From assembly GCF_900130075.1 (NCBI RefSeq), contig NZ_LT671418.1:3596001-3660000 (forward strand): a stretch of DNA of 64,000 nucleotides. The letters run 5' to 3'. The first letter of the stretch is position 1; each line of letters opens with the position of its first letter. This DNA is from Herminiimonas arsenitoxidans (GTDB lineage: Bacteria > Pseudomonadota > Gammaproteobacteria > Burkholderiales > Burkholderiaceae_D). The position numbers and the translations under genes are program-made. Of this stretch, positions 8,162 through 16,335 are shown in pieces. Under the pieces are notes generated by a model. The model was not told the origin of the DNA and made no database searches. It saw only the letters and a list, made by a program, of their open reading frames with translations.

Positions 8162-8574
8162 TAGCCGCTTTTCCAGATGGTTAAGTGGCTTACTGATTGG
8201 ACATGTAATTGCTATAAAGTTCACTAAATAAATGCTGTCCAGAAAGGGAAGCATAGCAATCAATTGATGAAAGACAAGCAATTAATATTGCTTTGTGGCT
8301 ATCTAGTTACTAGGCAAGCCTACATTCAATCATTTTCAAATGGGAAATGATTGTTTATTAGCAATCTTTTCTATGTCAGCGTGTTTGTCATGTTTGCATG
8401 GCAATGCTGGGATGCGCACAACAATTTCCGCGTTTATATATGCAGTTTTATTCGTGTTCAATGCCTGAAGGCGACTCCTATAATCAAAACCTGTTCGAGG
8501 CGTAGCCCCATCATTGAGTAGGCTCAAATGGGTGCGACGTTTATTCCCGGGCTGAACTCACTGATTATTGCGCC
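8162..8574. other. divergent intergenic region (entericidin / cysE)
   Basis: About 410 bases without a convincing gene. It holds the upstream part of the entericidin promoter region, a small inverted repeat ATCATTT...AAATGAT (about 8330-8352) and the vegetative promoter of the serine acetyltransferase gene. A 63-codon frame on the minus strand (8336-8527) has no ribosome site and no family character. Confidence 0.4.
8457..8484 (+). promoter_or_regulatory. sigma-70-type promoter of the serine acetyltransferase gene
   Basis: TTCAAT (8457-8462), a 16-base spacer and a perfect TATAAT (8479-8484). The implied transcript has an 80-90 base leader before the ATG at 8575. Confidence 0.5.
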
Positions 8575-9537
8575 ATGACTAAACAACGTCCTTCATTAGA
8601 ACTGGTTATTCCTGCTCCCGTCGGGACGTGGGGCCTGGATAACGTCGTCAAATCCTTACGCCAATCGCGTGAAGAAACACACAATATTCGTTACCGTGGT
8701 CAGATACGCGAACTACCCTCGCGCGAGGCCCTGGAGAAAATTCTTGATGGCTTGTCGGCTGCGCTATTTCCAACGCATTACGGGCAACCAGTATTGACGG
8801 ATGAGAGCATCGATTACTTCGTCGGCGACAAACTCAATATTGCCTTGAACGATCTGGCCGAACAGGTCAGACGCGGTTTGTTGTTCGTTTCCCGTCAGGG
8901 CGACGATGCAGATCAGCTCGTCGTCAAGGTTGCTAGTGACGCGCGCGATCTGGATCTCGAAGCGATCGAAATCACGCGTAATTTCGCTGCTCAACTGCGG
9001 CATATTCGCGATCTGCTTGTGACCGATTTGCAAGCCGCTTATCACGGTGATCCGGCAGCGCACAGCGTATCGGAGATACTGGTTTGTTATCCCGGCATGA
9101 CGGCGATCATTTATCACCGCTTTGCCCACGCGCTACATAATTTAGGCGCACCTTTCCTCGCGCGCTTGATCTCGCGTATCGCACATTCCAGTACTGGTAT
9201 CGATATACATCCAGGTGCAGAAATTGGTGGAAGCTTCTTTGTCGATCACGGTACCGGCGTGGTAATCGGCGAGACGGCGGTGATCGGCCAGCGCGTACGA
9301 CTTTATCAAGCAGTCACATTAGGTGCAAAACGTTTCCCCGCAGATGAAAACGGCACACTGATCAAAGGTAATCCACGTCATCCTCTCGTGGAGGACGATG
9401 TTGTTGTGTACGCAGGTGCCACAGTGCTGGGTCGCATCACGATAGGTTCAGGGTCAACCATAGGCGGTGGCGTCTGGCTCACGCATAGCGTACCGCCCGG
9501 CAGCAATATCACGCAGGCACAAACGCGTAATCACTAA
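8575..9537 (+). CDS. cysE: serine O-acetyltransferase (EpsC/CysE family)
   Basis: The 320-residue product makes O-acetylserine from L-serine and acetyl-CoA, the carbon skeleton for cysteine. The C-terminal half is a left-handed beta-helix of hexapeptide repeats with the active-site motif DHGTGVVIGETA (224-235). The helical N-terminal domain shows the DPAA (159-162) and EILVCYPGMTAIIYHRFAH blocks. It is longer at the N-terminus than E. coli CysE, as in EpsC-type enzymes of other proteobacteria. It has its own promoter and terminator and stands away from the cysteine operon at 29-37 kb. End-product feedback by cysteine is usual for the family, but the residues deciding it cannot be judged by eye. 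Confidence 0.93.
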   Translation: MTKQRPSLELVIPAPVGTWGLDNVVKSLRQSREETHNIRYRGQIRELPSREALEKILDGLSAALFPTHYGQPVLTDESIDYFVGDKLNIALNDLAEQVRRGLLFVSRQGDDADQLVVKVASDARDLDLEAIEITRNFAAQLRHIRDLLVTDLQAAYHGDPAAHSVSEILVCYPGMTAIIYHRFAHALHNLGAPFLARLISRIAHSSTGIDIHPGAEIGGSFFVDHGTGVVIGETAVIGQRVRLYQAVTLGAKRFPADENGTLIKGNPRHPLVEDDVVVYAGATVLGRITIGSGSTIGGGVWLTHSVPPGSNITQAQTRNH

Positions 9538-9576
9538 AGCATTTCCTGCTAGTTGCAATTTGATATGAAGAGACCG

Positions 9577-9601
9577 ATGCCATCAGCGATGGCATTTTTT
9601 G
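9577..9601 (+). terminator. terminator of the serine acetyltransferase gene
   Basis: The perfect stem ATGCCATC / GATGGCAT with loop AGC is followed by six T. Confidence 0.85.
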
Positions 9602-9702
9602 AGAAAATTATTCTCATCGCAATGGATGCGTAGAAAATGAAAAACGTAAATTAAAAACCGAATATGGTTACGCGGAATGATTCGTTTGCGGCGCTAACCA
9701 TG

Positions 9703-9728
9703 GCAGATAAACTTATTTCATTATCTGC
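9703..9728 (+). promoter_or_regulatory. inverted repeat upstream of the tau-like operon
   Basis: GCAGATAA (9703-9710), ten bases, TTATCTGC (9721-9728) is a perfect 8-base inverted repeat 20 bases before the dioxygenase start. Its ATAA-N10-TTAT core recalls LysR-type (CysB/Cbl) sites that control sulfonate genes. A second looser repeat, ATGGTTA...TAACCAT, spans 9664-9701. This is a candidate operator; there is no experimental support. Confidence 0.35.
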
Positions 9729-9748
9729 TAAGCACATGGTTTTTAATA

Positions 9749-10630
9749 ATGTCTGCTCTTTCTGTTACCGAAGCTGTCACTGATTTCAACATCCTTCCTT
9801 TTGAAGCGCCGCTGGGTGCTGAGTTGATCGGACTGGATCTTGCGCGCGAGATCGATGCTCCCGATTTTTCGCGCATACATCAAGCGCATCTGAATCATTA
9901 TTTGTTGGTGTTCCGTGATCAGCGCATTACACCTGCACAGCAAATTGAATTCAGCCGTCGTTTTGGCGCATTGCAGATTCATGTGCTGCATCAATTCCAA
10001 TTGCCGGGCCATCCAGAAATATTGATCATTTCCAATATCAAGGAAAACGGCGAGCCAATTGGCCTCGGTGATGCCGGTCATTTTTGGCATTCTGATTTGT
10101 CGTATGTCGATGTACCTAGCTTGGGTTCGATGTTGCATGCGCAAGAGTTGCCAGCAGAAGGCGGCGATACCTTATTCGCCAATATGCATCTCGCGTGGGA
10201 CACCCTGGACGCGCATCTGAAGGACAAGATTATTGGTTTGAAAGCCGAGCATAGTTATCTGGCGCAGTACGCTGAATTGCAACGTCGCAATCCGTGGCGT
10301 CCTAATCTGACTGCAGAACAAATCGCAAAGGTAAAACCGGTACTGCAACCCGTAGTGCGTACGCATCCAGAAACAGGTCGCAAGGCTTTGTTCGTCAGCG
10401 AGCATTTCACTACACGCATAGATGGTCTGCCAGAAGATGAAAGCCGTGATCTGCTCAATCAGCTATTCACACATAGCGTCAAACCTGAACACGTCTATCG
10501 CCATCGCTGGCAGCCGCACGATCTGATTTTTTGGGACAACCGCTCGCTAATGCATTTGGCTGCAGGTTGTCCGGAAGATCAGCGTCGCAAGCTGTACCGC
10601 ACCACGATAGAAGGCGATGTGCCGTTCTAA
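9749..10630 (+). CDS. TauD/TfdA-family Fe(II)/2-oxoglutarate dioxygenase
   Basis: The 293-residue product belongs to the family that hydroxylates a substrate next to a sulfonate, carboxylate or ether group, using 2-oxoglutarate and oxygen. The iron ligands are visible as H114-x-D116 in GHFWHSDLSY and the distal H269 in NRSLMHLAAG; the 2-oxoglutarate-binding arginine is R280 in QRRKLYRTTI. It heads an operon with a TauABC-like importer, which makes an alkylsulfonate or taurine-like substrate plausible. The family also takes 2,4-D, sulfate esters and betaines, so I do not call it TauD. A gap of only 34 bases separates it from the binding-protein start. Confidence 0.85.
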   Translation: MSALSVTEAVTDFNILPFEAPLGAELIGLDLAREIDAPDFSRIHQAHLNHYLLVFRDQRITPAQQIEFSRRFGALQIHVLHQFQLPGHPEILIISNIKENGEPIGLGDAGHFWHSDLSYVDVPSLGSMLHAQELPAEGGDTLFANMHLAWDTLDAHLKDKIIGLKAEHSYLAQYAELQRRNPWRPNLTAEQIAKVKPVLQPVVRTHPETGRKALFVSEHFTTRIDGLPEDESRDLLNQLFTHSVKPEHVYRHRWQPHDLIFWDNRSLMHLAAGCPEDQRRKLYRTTIEGDVPF

Positions 10631-10664
10631 GTTTTATTCCATTATCTTTAATACCGGAGTTTCC

Positions 10665-11708
10665 ATGCCTCATTTGAATCGCACTTATCGTGCACCAAGT
10701 CGTCGTTGGTTAGGCGCTGCTTTTAGCGTAATCGCTGTAGCCACTGCTCTGTTGTCAGCTTTGCCGGCGCGTGCCGAAGGCAAGATCAGCATCGCGCAAC
10801 AATTCGGTATCGGCTACCTGATTCTTGACGTAGTACGCGATCAGCAATTGATCGAGAAATACGGCAAGCAGCAGGGCATCGATATTCAAGTAGATTGGGC
10901 CAGCATCTCCGGCGCGACGGCGATGAATGAAGCTTTGCTGGCTGGTGCGCTCGATGTAGTGTCGGCCGGTGTGCCGCCTATGTTGACGATGTGGGATCGC
11001 ACGCGTGGCAAGCAAAACGTCAAGGCAGTTGCTGCGCTCGGCTCCTTGCCTAACTATCTGTTGTCGAACAATCCTACTGTGAAAACACTGAAGGATTTGA
11101 GCGACAAGGATCGCATCGCTGTACCTGCCGCTGGTGTTGGTTTCCAATCACGTACTTTGCAGATCGAAACGGCGCGTCAGTTCGGTAAAGACAACTTCAA
11201 GAAATTCGACAATATCTCGGTGAGCTTGCCGCATCCAGATGCGACTGCTGCATTGATCGCTGGTGGTTCCGAGATCAATACGCATTTCTCCAGCGCACCG
11301 TTCTACTACCAGGCATTGGCAGCGAATAGCAATGTGCATAAAGTGATCAGTTCTTACGATATTCTCGGCGGCCCTGCGACCTTCAACGTGCTGTACACCA
11401 CGCAGAAGTTCCACGATGAAAATCCTAAGACCTACAAGGCTTTCTATAGCGCGTTGGTGGAAGCTGCACGCTTGATCAAGGCTGATAAGCCTAAGGCAGC
11501 AGATACCTTCATCCGCATCCAGAAATCCAAGCTGTCGCCTGACCTAGTACGCAAGATTGTTGAGGATCCGGAAAACGACTTCACCGTGTCGCCGCATCGC
11601 ACCTTCGTCTATGCCGAAGAGTTGCGCAAGCTGGGTGTCATCAAAAACAAGGCAGCATCGTGGAAGGATTACTTCTTCGAAGAAGCCTACGCGCAACCAG
11701 GTAGCTGA
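10665..11708 (+). CDS. ABC transporter substrate-binding protein (TauA/SsuA-like)
   Basis: The product (347 residues) has a signal peptide (about 1-37, ending ALPARAEG) and the two-lobed fold of the nitrate/sulfonate/taurine binding family. Typical blocks are GALDVVSAGVPPMLTMW and DRIAVPAAGVGFQSRTLQ; the latter is the region that contacts the substrate acid group. The start at 10665 is preferred because GGAG lies 6 bases upstream and the signal peptide is then regular; an upstream frame overlaps the dioxygenase gene. It should act in the periplasm with the ATPase and permease that follow. Which organic acid it binds cannot be read from the sequence. Confidence 0.85.
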   Translation: MPHLNRTYRAPSRRWLGAAFSVIAVATALLSALPARAEGKISIAQQFGIGYLILDVVRDQQLIEKYGKQQGIDIQVDWASISGATAMNEALLAGALDVVSAGVPPMLTMWDRTRGKQNVKAVAALGSLPNYLLSNNPTVKTLKDLSDKDRIAVPAAGVGFQSRTLQIETARQFGKDNFKKFDNISVSLPHPDATAALIAGGSEINTHFSSAPFYYQALAANSNVHKVISSYDILGGPATFNVLYTTQKFHDENPKTYKAFYSALVEAARLIKADKPKAADTFIRIQKSKLSPDLVRKIVEDPENDFTVSPHRTFVYAEELRKLGVIKNKAASWKDYFFEEAYAQPGS

Positions 11709-11768
11709 TTTCATGCGCATCCATTTCTCATTACCTGTCGTGATAGCAGCTCGGGCGGAGATTGCCAG

Positions 11769-12650
11769 ATGAACAGTACAGTCGCCTTGCGCAATATCCC
11801 CGGATTTATTCCGGCTACGTCCACGCGCGAAATCGATAGCGGGAAACGCGATGCAGAAGCGGTAAAGGCTGGTGTGCCTTTGCTGCAAGTGGATGATGTC
11901 AGTTTGGAATATAGAACACGCGAACGCGTGGTACGCGCCACGCATCGTGTCAGCTTCGATGTGCATGAGGCGGATCGCTTTGTCTTGCTGGGCCCATCGG
12001 GCTGCGGCAAGTCAACCTTGCTCAAGGCCGTAGCCGGCTTTATTCCGCCAGTTGAAGGCGAGATTCGTCTCGATGGACGTACGGTGACTGCACCGGGACC
12101 GGACCGCATCGTCGTGTTCCAGGAATTCGATCAGTTATCGCCATGGAAGACGGTTAAACAAAACGTCATGTTCCCGCTGCAGGCTTCGCGTACCTTGGGC
12201 AAAAAAGAAGCCGAAGAACGCGCCTTGCATTATCTGGACAAGGTTGGCCTGACGAAGTTTGCCGATGTTCATCCACATCAACTCTCAGGCGGTATGAAGC
12301 AGCGTGTCGCGATTGCACGTGCGCTGGCCATGCAACCGCGCGTATTGCTGATGGATGAGCCGTTCGCAGCGCTGGATGCACTCACACGCCGCAAGATGCA
12401 GGAAGAATTGCTGCAACTGTGGGATGAAGTGCGCTTCACCTTGCTCTTCGTCACGCACTCGATTGAAGAAGCCTTGATAGTCGGTAATCGTATTGCATTG
12501 CTGTCGCCACATCCTGGTCGTATGCGTGCTGAAATCAATAGCCACGATTTTTCCCTAGCCAGCTCAGGTAGCGAAGAATTTCAGAACACGGCACAGCGCA
12601 TACATCGCATGTTGTTTGATGAAGAGCAGGAAGGCAGCACTACATCATGA
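11769..12650 (+). CDS. ABC transporter ATP-binding protein (TauB/SsuB-like)
   Basis: A 293-residue ATPase with Walker A GPSGCGKST (75-83), signature LSGGMKQR (172-179) and Walker B VLLMDEPF (192-199). The long N-terminal extension of about 40 residues before the first beta strand is unusual for the family, and an internal start is possible. It pairs with the permease gene, whose start overlaps its stop by four bases (ATGA). Of the nitrate/sulfonate/taurine importers it most resembles TauB/SsuB. It should sit on the inner face of the membrane and power uptake of the ligand caught by the preceding binding protein. Confidence 0.88.
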   Translation: MNSTVALRNIPGFIPATSTREIDSGKRDAEAVKAGVPLLQVDDVSLEYRTRERVVRATHRVSFDVHEADRFVLLGPSGCGKSTLLKAVAGFIPPVEGEIRLDGRTVTAPGPDRIVVFQEFDQLSPWKTVKQNVMFPLQASRTLGKKEAEERALHYLDKVGLTKFADVHPHQLSGGMKQRVAIARALAMQPRVLLMDEPFAALDALTRRKMQEELLQLWDEVRFTLLFVTHSIEEALIVGNRIALLSPHPGRMRAEINSHDFSLASSGSEEFQNTAQRIHRMLFDEEQEGSTTS

Positions 12651-13519
12651 GTAATATATTGAATCCGCCGATTCGTCCTGAATACGAACTTAGGTTGGAA
12701 CCTTTTACTGAACTGCCGGTTGAACGCCAATTGCCGTTTGCAGCACGTCTCTGGACGCAGGGTTGGCTGCGCAAGAGCTTGATTCTAGTGGTGCTGGCTG
12801 TGTTGTGGGAAGTCGTAGCGCGTTGGCAAGATAACGAGTTGCTGCTGCCAACTTTCATGGCAACGGCGCATGCACTGGTAGAAGGAATCAGTAGCGGTGA
12901 ATTGATCGATAAGGTAGGGATATCTTTATCGGTTTTGTTGCAGGGATATGCGATCGGTGTACTGGCTGCTTTCCTGTTGACAACCTTGGCTGTCTCTACG
13001 CAGCTTGGGCGCGACTTGCTGGATACACTGACCTCGATGCTGAATCCGTTGCCTGCGATCGCATTGCTGCCGCTGGCCTTGCTATGGTTTGGGATAGGGC
13101 GCGGTAGTTTGGTCTTTGTGCTCGTGCACTCTGTACTGTGGCCTATGGCGCTGAATACGTATGCAGGCTTCCAAGGCGTGCCGGAAACGCTGCGCATGGC
13201 GGGCCGTAACTATGGTTTGCGAGGTATTCCTTATGTATTACAGATATTGGTGCCAGCGGCGCTGCCTGCGATTCTGTCAGGTTTGAAAATCGGCTGGGCA
13301 TTTGCATGGCGCACCTTGATTGCGGCGGAACTAGTGTTTGGTGCATCGTCAGGCAAGGGTGGCCTCGGCTGGTATATCTTCCAGAATCGCAATGAGTTGT
13401 ACACCGATAAAGTATTTGCCGGATTGGCGACTGTGATTTTGATCGGCTTGCTAGTTGAGAATATCGTGTTCCGTAGTCTGGAAAAAGTCACAGTGCAACG
13501 CTGGGGCATGCAGCGTTAA
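12647..13519 (+). CDS. ABC transporter permease (TauC/SsuC-like)
   Basis: A 290-residue BPD-type permease with about six membrane segments. The cytoplasmic coupling helix lies in ETLRMAGRNYGLRGIPYVLQ, followed by ILVPAALPAILSGLKIGWAF, the EAA-type loop of the family. The N-terminus is a soluble stretch of about 40 residues. It is the last gene of the dioxygenase-importer operon. A strong terminator follows at once and is shared with the convergent IclR gene, so the importer operon and the nitrilase operon are separate transcription units. Confidence 0.88.
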   Translation: MSNILNPPIRPEYELRLEPFTELPVERQLPFAARLWTQGWLRKSLILVVLAVLWEVVARWQDNELLLPTFMATAHALVEGISSGELIDKVGISLSVLLQGYAIGVLAAFLLTTLAVSTQLGRDLLDTLTSMLNPLPAIALLPLALLWFGIGRGSLVFVLVHSVLWPMALNTYAGFQGVPETLRMAGRNYGLRGIPYVLQILVPAALPAILSGLKIGWAFAWRTLIAAELVFGASSGKGGLGWYIFQNRNELYTDKVFAGLATVILIGLLVENIVFRSLEKVTVQRWGMQR

Positions 13520-13536
13520 ACAATGTGATCAAAATA

Positions 13537-13560
13537 AAAAACCGCTTTTCAGCGGTTTTT
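13537..13560. terminator. bidirectional terminator, importer permease / IclR regulator
   Basis: AAAAACCGCT / AGCGGTTTTT with loop TTTC. T-runs are available on both strands, and the IclR stop codon abuts it at 13560-13562. Confidence 0.85.
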
Positions 13561-14480
13561 TATTTTGTCGCGACTTCTTTGCCAAAGCCTGCATCACTCG
13601 ATATTTGCAAGGCGCGTGCCTTGAGCGTCTTGGCTGTGGTGCCCTGCAAATCGTCATCCAATATACCCATAGGCCCCATCACCGTGATAGCGGCAATCAT
13701 CTCACCCAAGTGATCGAACACTGGTGCCGACAGCGAAGTGAAGTGCGGCAACAAGGCATCGCGGCAGCGGCTCAGACCGTTTTCTTTCACGCTGGCCAGC
13801 ATCTTCTCTATATCGGCTGCCGATTGCGGCAAATCGGAATGGCTAGGTGGATGCTTGTCATCCAGATTGATCTTCAATTCCTGTTTCAGCAACTCACCGG
13901 TAATCGTGCGAGGTAGATGCGCGAGGAAGTTGCGGCCCAATGCTGAATTCAGCAAAGGCAGTACGCTGCCTACTCGCAATTCCAGAATAGGACGGCTGGC
14001 ACCGCCTTCGATACGATAAACGATAGTTGGGCCGCGATTGCCCCAGACGCCGAGGAATACCGTGTGGCCGACAGTAGCCGCTAGTTCTGCCATCACAGGA
14101 CGCGCAGAGGTAAAGACATCGAATTGTTCCAGCGCAGCCATCCCCAACTTCAGCGCATAAGGGCCGAGACCGTAATGACCGCTATCGGCTTCTTGGCGGA
14201 TCACGCCCACTGCCTGGAAGCTGACCAGATAGTAATGCACATTTGCCACAGCCATTCCTGCACCTTCGGCAATTTGGCGCAAGGGCATCGGACGTCCTGC
14301 AGTACGCAGTACATCCAGTATGCGAAATCCTATTTCTATAGATTGAATGCCACGTCGCTTGGAGTGTGCAACTGCTTCTTTGTGGGGCGCAGTTGCGCGC
14401 GCTTTTGGTGCTTTTGCGGCGGCAGTTTTTTTCGCGGGCTTGGCGGCTGGTAGCGCAGCGGCGGATTTTACTTTTGGCAT
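13560..14480 (-). CDS. IclR-family transcriptional regulator
   Basis: The product (306 residues from the chosen start) has an N-terminal Ala/Lys-rich tail (about 1-35) of the basic histone-like kind. A winged helix-turn-helix follows (SIEIGFRILDVLRTAGRPMPLRQIAEGAGMAVANVHYYLVSF across about 45-88), then an IclR effector-binding domain (GLGPYALKLG to the end). IclR proteins bind small aromatic or aliphatic acids and control adjacent catabolic genes. It is divergent from the MHS transporter-nitrilase operon, and the gap holds a palindrome (14599-14632) that is a good operator candidate. The start at 14480 is chosen over 14525 because the latter adds only an unlikely Cys-rich leader. Confidence 0.88.
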   Translation of the reverse strand: MPKVKSAAALPAAKPAKKTAAAKAPKARATAPHKEAVAHSKRRGIQSIEIGFRILDVLRTAGRPMPLRQIAEGAGMAVANVHYYLVSFQAVGVIRQEADSGHYGLGPYALKLGMAALEQFDVFTSARPVMAELAATVGHTVFLGVWGNRGPTIVYRIEGGASRPILELRVGSVLPLLNSALGRNFLAHLPRTITGELLKQELKINLDDKHPPSHSDLPQSAADIEKMLASVKENGLSRCRDALLPHFTSLSAPVFDHLGEMIAAITVMGPMGILDDDLQGTTAKTLKARALQISSDAGFGKEVATK

Positions 14481-14598
14481 TTTTCCAACATAAGAATGAA
14501 ATAAGGGCTCGCGCAAGCATAGCAAATTACGGGCGCTTCCCTCTGAAAAAGGGACATTACTGCTTGCGCATGATACAGAAAATAAATTGGCACTTTAA

Positions 14599-14632
14599 TT
14601 TGATAATGTTATATTCATTAAACAATATCAAA
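14599..14632 (+). promoter_or_regulatory. palindromic operator candidate upstream of the MHS-nitrilase operon
   Basis: TTTGATAATGTT (14599-14610), ten bases, AACAATATCAAA (14621-14632) is an inverted repeat with 11 of 12 pairs matching. A wider repeat, AAATTGGC (14584-14591) and GCCAATTT (14663-14670), frames it. It lies 50-85 bases before the transporter start and between the divergent IclR and MHS genes, so IclR is the likely ligand. This is inference from position and symmetry. Confidence 0.55.
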
Positions 14633-14684
14633 TATTGGCATGCATTTTGCTGAATCTCTCAAGCCAATTTAACTAGGAGGAGTC

Positions 14685-16319
14685 ATGACTGCAGCATCTG
14701 TAACCCACGCCGAGGCGGATGTATTTACCGCCAAGGAAGAGCGTCAAGTTGTTCTAGCCTCAACCTTGGGGACCATCTTCGAGTGGTACGATTTTTTCAT
14801 CTATGGCGCGCTCGCGATCTTCATGAGCTCGGTCCTGTTCCCGCCGGATAATCCGACTGCCGCATTGCTAGCATCGTTGGGAGCCTTGGCTGCTGGCTTT
14901 GTGGTTCGCCCTATCGGTGCTGTTCTCTTCGGTTATCTGGGCGATCGGCTCGGTCGAAAACATACCTTCCTGCTGACCATCATCATGATGGGCGGTAGTA
15001 CTGCGTTGATCGGTTTTCTGCCGAGCTACGCTTCGGTTGGTCATGCAGCGTGGATTTCGCTGGTGGTGTTGCGTCTGGTTCAGGGGCTGGCAGTTGGCGG
15101 TGAATATGGCGGTGCGGTGATTTATGTCGCTGAACATTCGCGTCCGTCACGCCGTGGTTTGCTGACGGGTTGGATTCAGATTACGTCGTCGATGGGCCTG
15201 ATCCTTTCCATTGCCGTGATCCTCGGTACGCAGGCGACGATGGATATGGCTTCCTTCAAGGAGTGGGGCTGGCGCGTTCCTTTCATCATCTCGATAGCGA
15301 TGCTGATTTTCTCGGTTTATGTACGTGCCAAATTGCATGAATCGCCGGTGTTCACACGTCTGAAAGCACAAGGACGTTTGTCGAAGAATCCAGTACGCGA
15401 CACCTTCTTCAAATGGCCGAGCCTGAAGATGATTCTGCTGGCTTTGTTCGGTGTGACTGCAGGTCAGGGCGCTACTTACTTTACCGGCCAGTTCTACGTG
15501 ATGATCTTCTTGCAGCAAGCGGTGATGATCGATCAACGCACTGTGTACACATTGATTTGTATAGGCTTCTTGATTGGCGCTCCTGCCTTTGTGTTCTTCG
15601 GATGGTTGTCTGATCGCTTGGGACGCAAATGGATCATGATGGCAGGCTTGTTCATCGCTGCGCTGTGCTATCGCCCTATGTTTGCCTCCTTGATGGAAGC
15701 TGGCAATCCAGCACTGGCTGCTGCAACCTTGTCGACGCCGGTGACTGTACATGCGAATGCCAAGGACGGTGCCTGCAACTTCAGTATCAGTGCTTCGCTG
15801 ATCAGCGCGCATCCTGATCACGCCAAACCTTGCGTACAAGCTAAGAAAATGTTGGTCGGTAACGGTATCAATTTTGAATATGCAGATCCGATTGCCGGGC
15901 AGGCAGTGGCGATGACAGTAAAAGGCCAAACCATCAACGGCTTTGATGCAAAAGCTTATCGTGCTGCGCTGACTGAGGCTGGTTATCCAACCAAGGCAGA
16001 TCCTGAGCAAATCAATAAAGGTCGCATCGTTTTGTTGCTGGTCTTGATGACGATTGTGGTCGCGATGGTGTACGGTCCGGTTGCTGCATATCTGGTTGAG
16101 TTGTTCCCGGCGAACATTCGCTACACGGCACTGTCGTTTCCGTATCACATCGGTGCGGGTATCTTTGGTGGCTTCCTACCGTTCTTTGCGACTTATCTGG
16201 CACTGGCGGGCGGCAACGTGTTTGCCGGGCTGTGGTATCCGGTCGTGATCACTGCGGTGACTGGCATCGTAGGTAGTCTCTTGCTGCCGAATACGAAAAC
16301 TGCGGCCAAAGATCTTTAA
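14685..16319 (+). CDS. MHS-family (metabolite:H+ symporter) MFS transporter
   Basis: A 544-residue inner-membrane transporter. It has the MFS loop motifs GYLGDRLGRKHTF (about 84-96) and GWLSDRLGRKWIM (about 305-317), and the MHS start TLGTIFEWYDFFIYG (about 27-41). Between two late membrane segments lies an insert of about 80 residues (roughly 350-435) with a small soluble domain and two cysteines (DGACNFS and KPCVQ). Such an insert occurs in a subset of betaproteobacterial MHS proteins and lengthens this one beyond the usual 430-450. A perfect AGGAGG ribosome site lies 4 bases before the ATG. It probably imports an organic acid or nitrile for the nitrilase downstream. Confidence 0.88.
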   Translation: MTAASVTHAEADVFTAKEERQVVLASTLGTIFEWYDFFIYGALAIFMSSVLFPPDNPTAALLASLGALAAGFVVRPIGAVLFGYLGDRLGRKHTFLLTIIMMGGSTALIGFLPSYASVGHAAWISLVVLRLVQGLAVGGEYGGAVIYVAEHSRPSRRGLLTGWIQITSSMGLILSIAVILGTQATMDMASFKEWGWRVPFIISIAMLIFSVYVRAKLHESPVFTRLKAQGRLSKNPVRDTFFKWPSLKMILLALFGVTAGQGATYFTGQFYVMIFLQQAVMIDQRTVYTLICIGFLIGAPAFVFFGWLSDRLGRKWIMMAGLFIAALCYRPMFASLMEAGNPALAAATLSTPVTVHANAKDGACNFSISASLISAHPDHAKPCVQAKKMLVGNGINFEYADPIAGQAVAMTVKGQTINGFDAKAYRAALTEAGYPTKADPEQINKGRIVLLLVLMTIVVAMVYGPVAAYLVELFPANIRYTALSFPYHIGAGIFGGFLPFFATYLALAGGNVFAGLWYPVVITAVTGIVGSLLLPNTKTAAKDL

Positions 16320-16335
16320 TCAGACAGGATTTGAT

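Noticed and set aside
8336-8527. A 63-codon minus-strand frame between entericidin and serine acetyltransferase genes
   Set aside because: It crosses the TATAAT promoter of the next gene, has no ribosome site and no known domain.
15147-16148. A 333-codon open frame on the minus strand opposite the MHS transporter gene
   Set aside because: Composition is His/Arg/Gln-rich, as expected for the antisense of a membrane protein gene. The plus-strand gene is clearly real.
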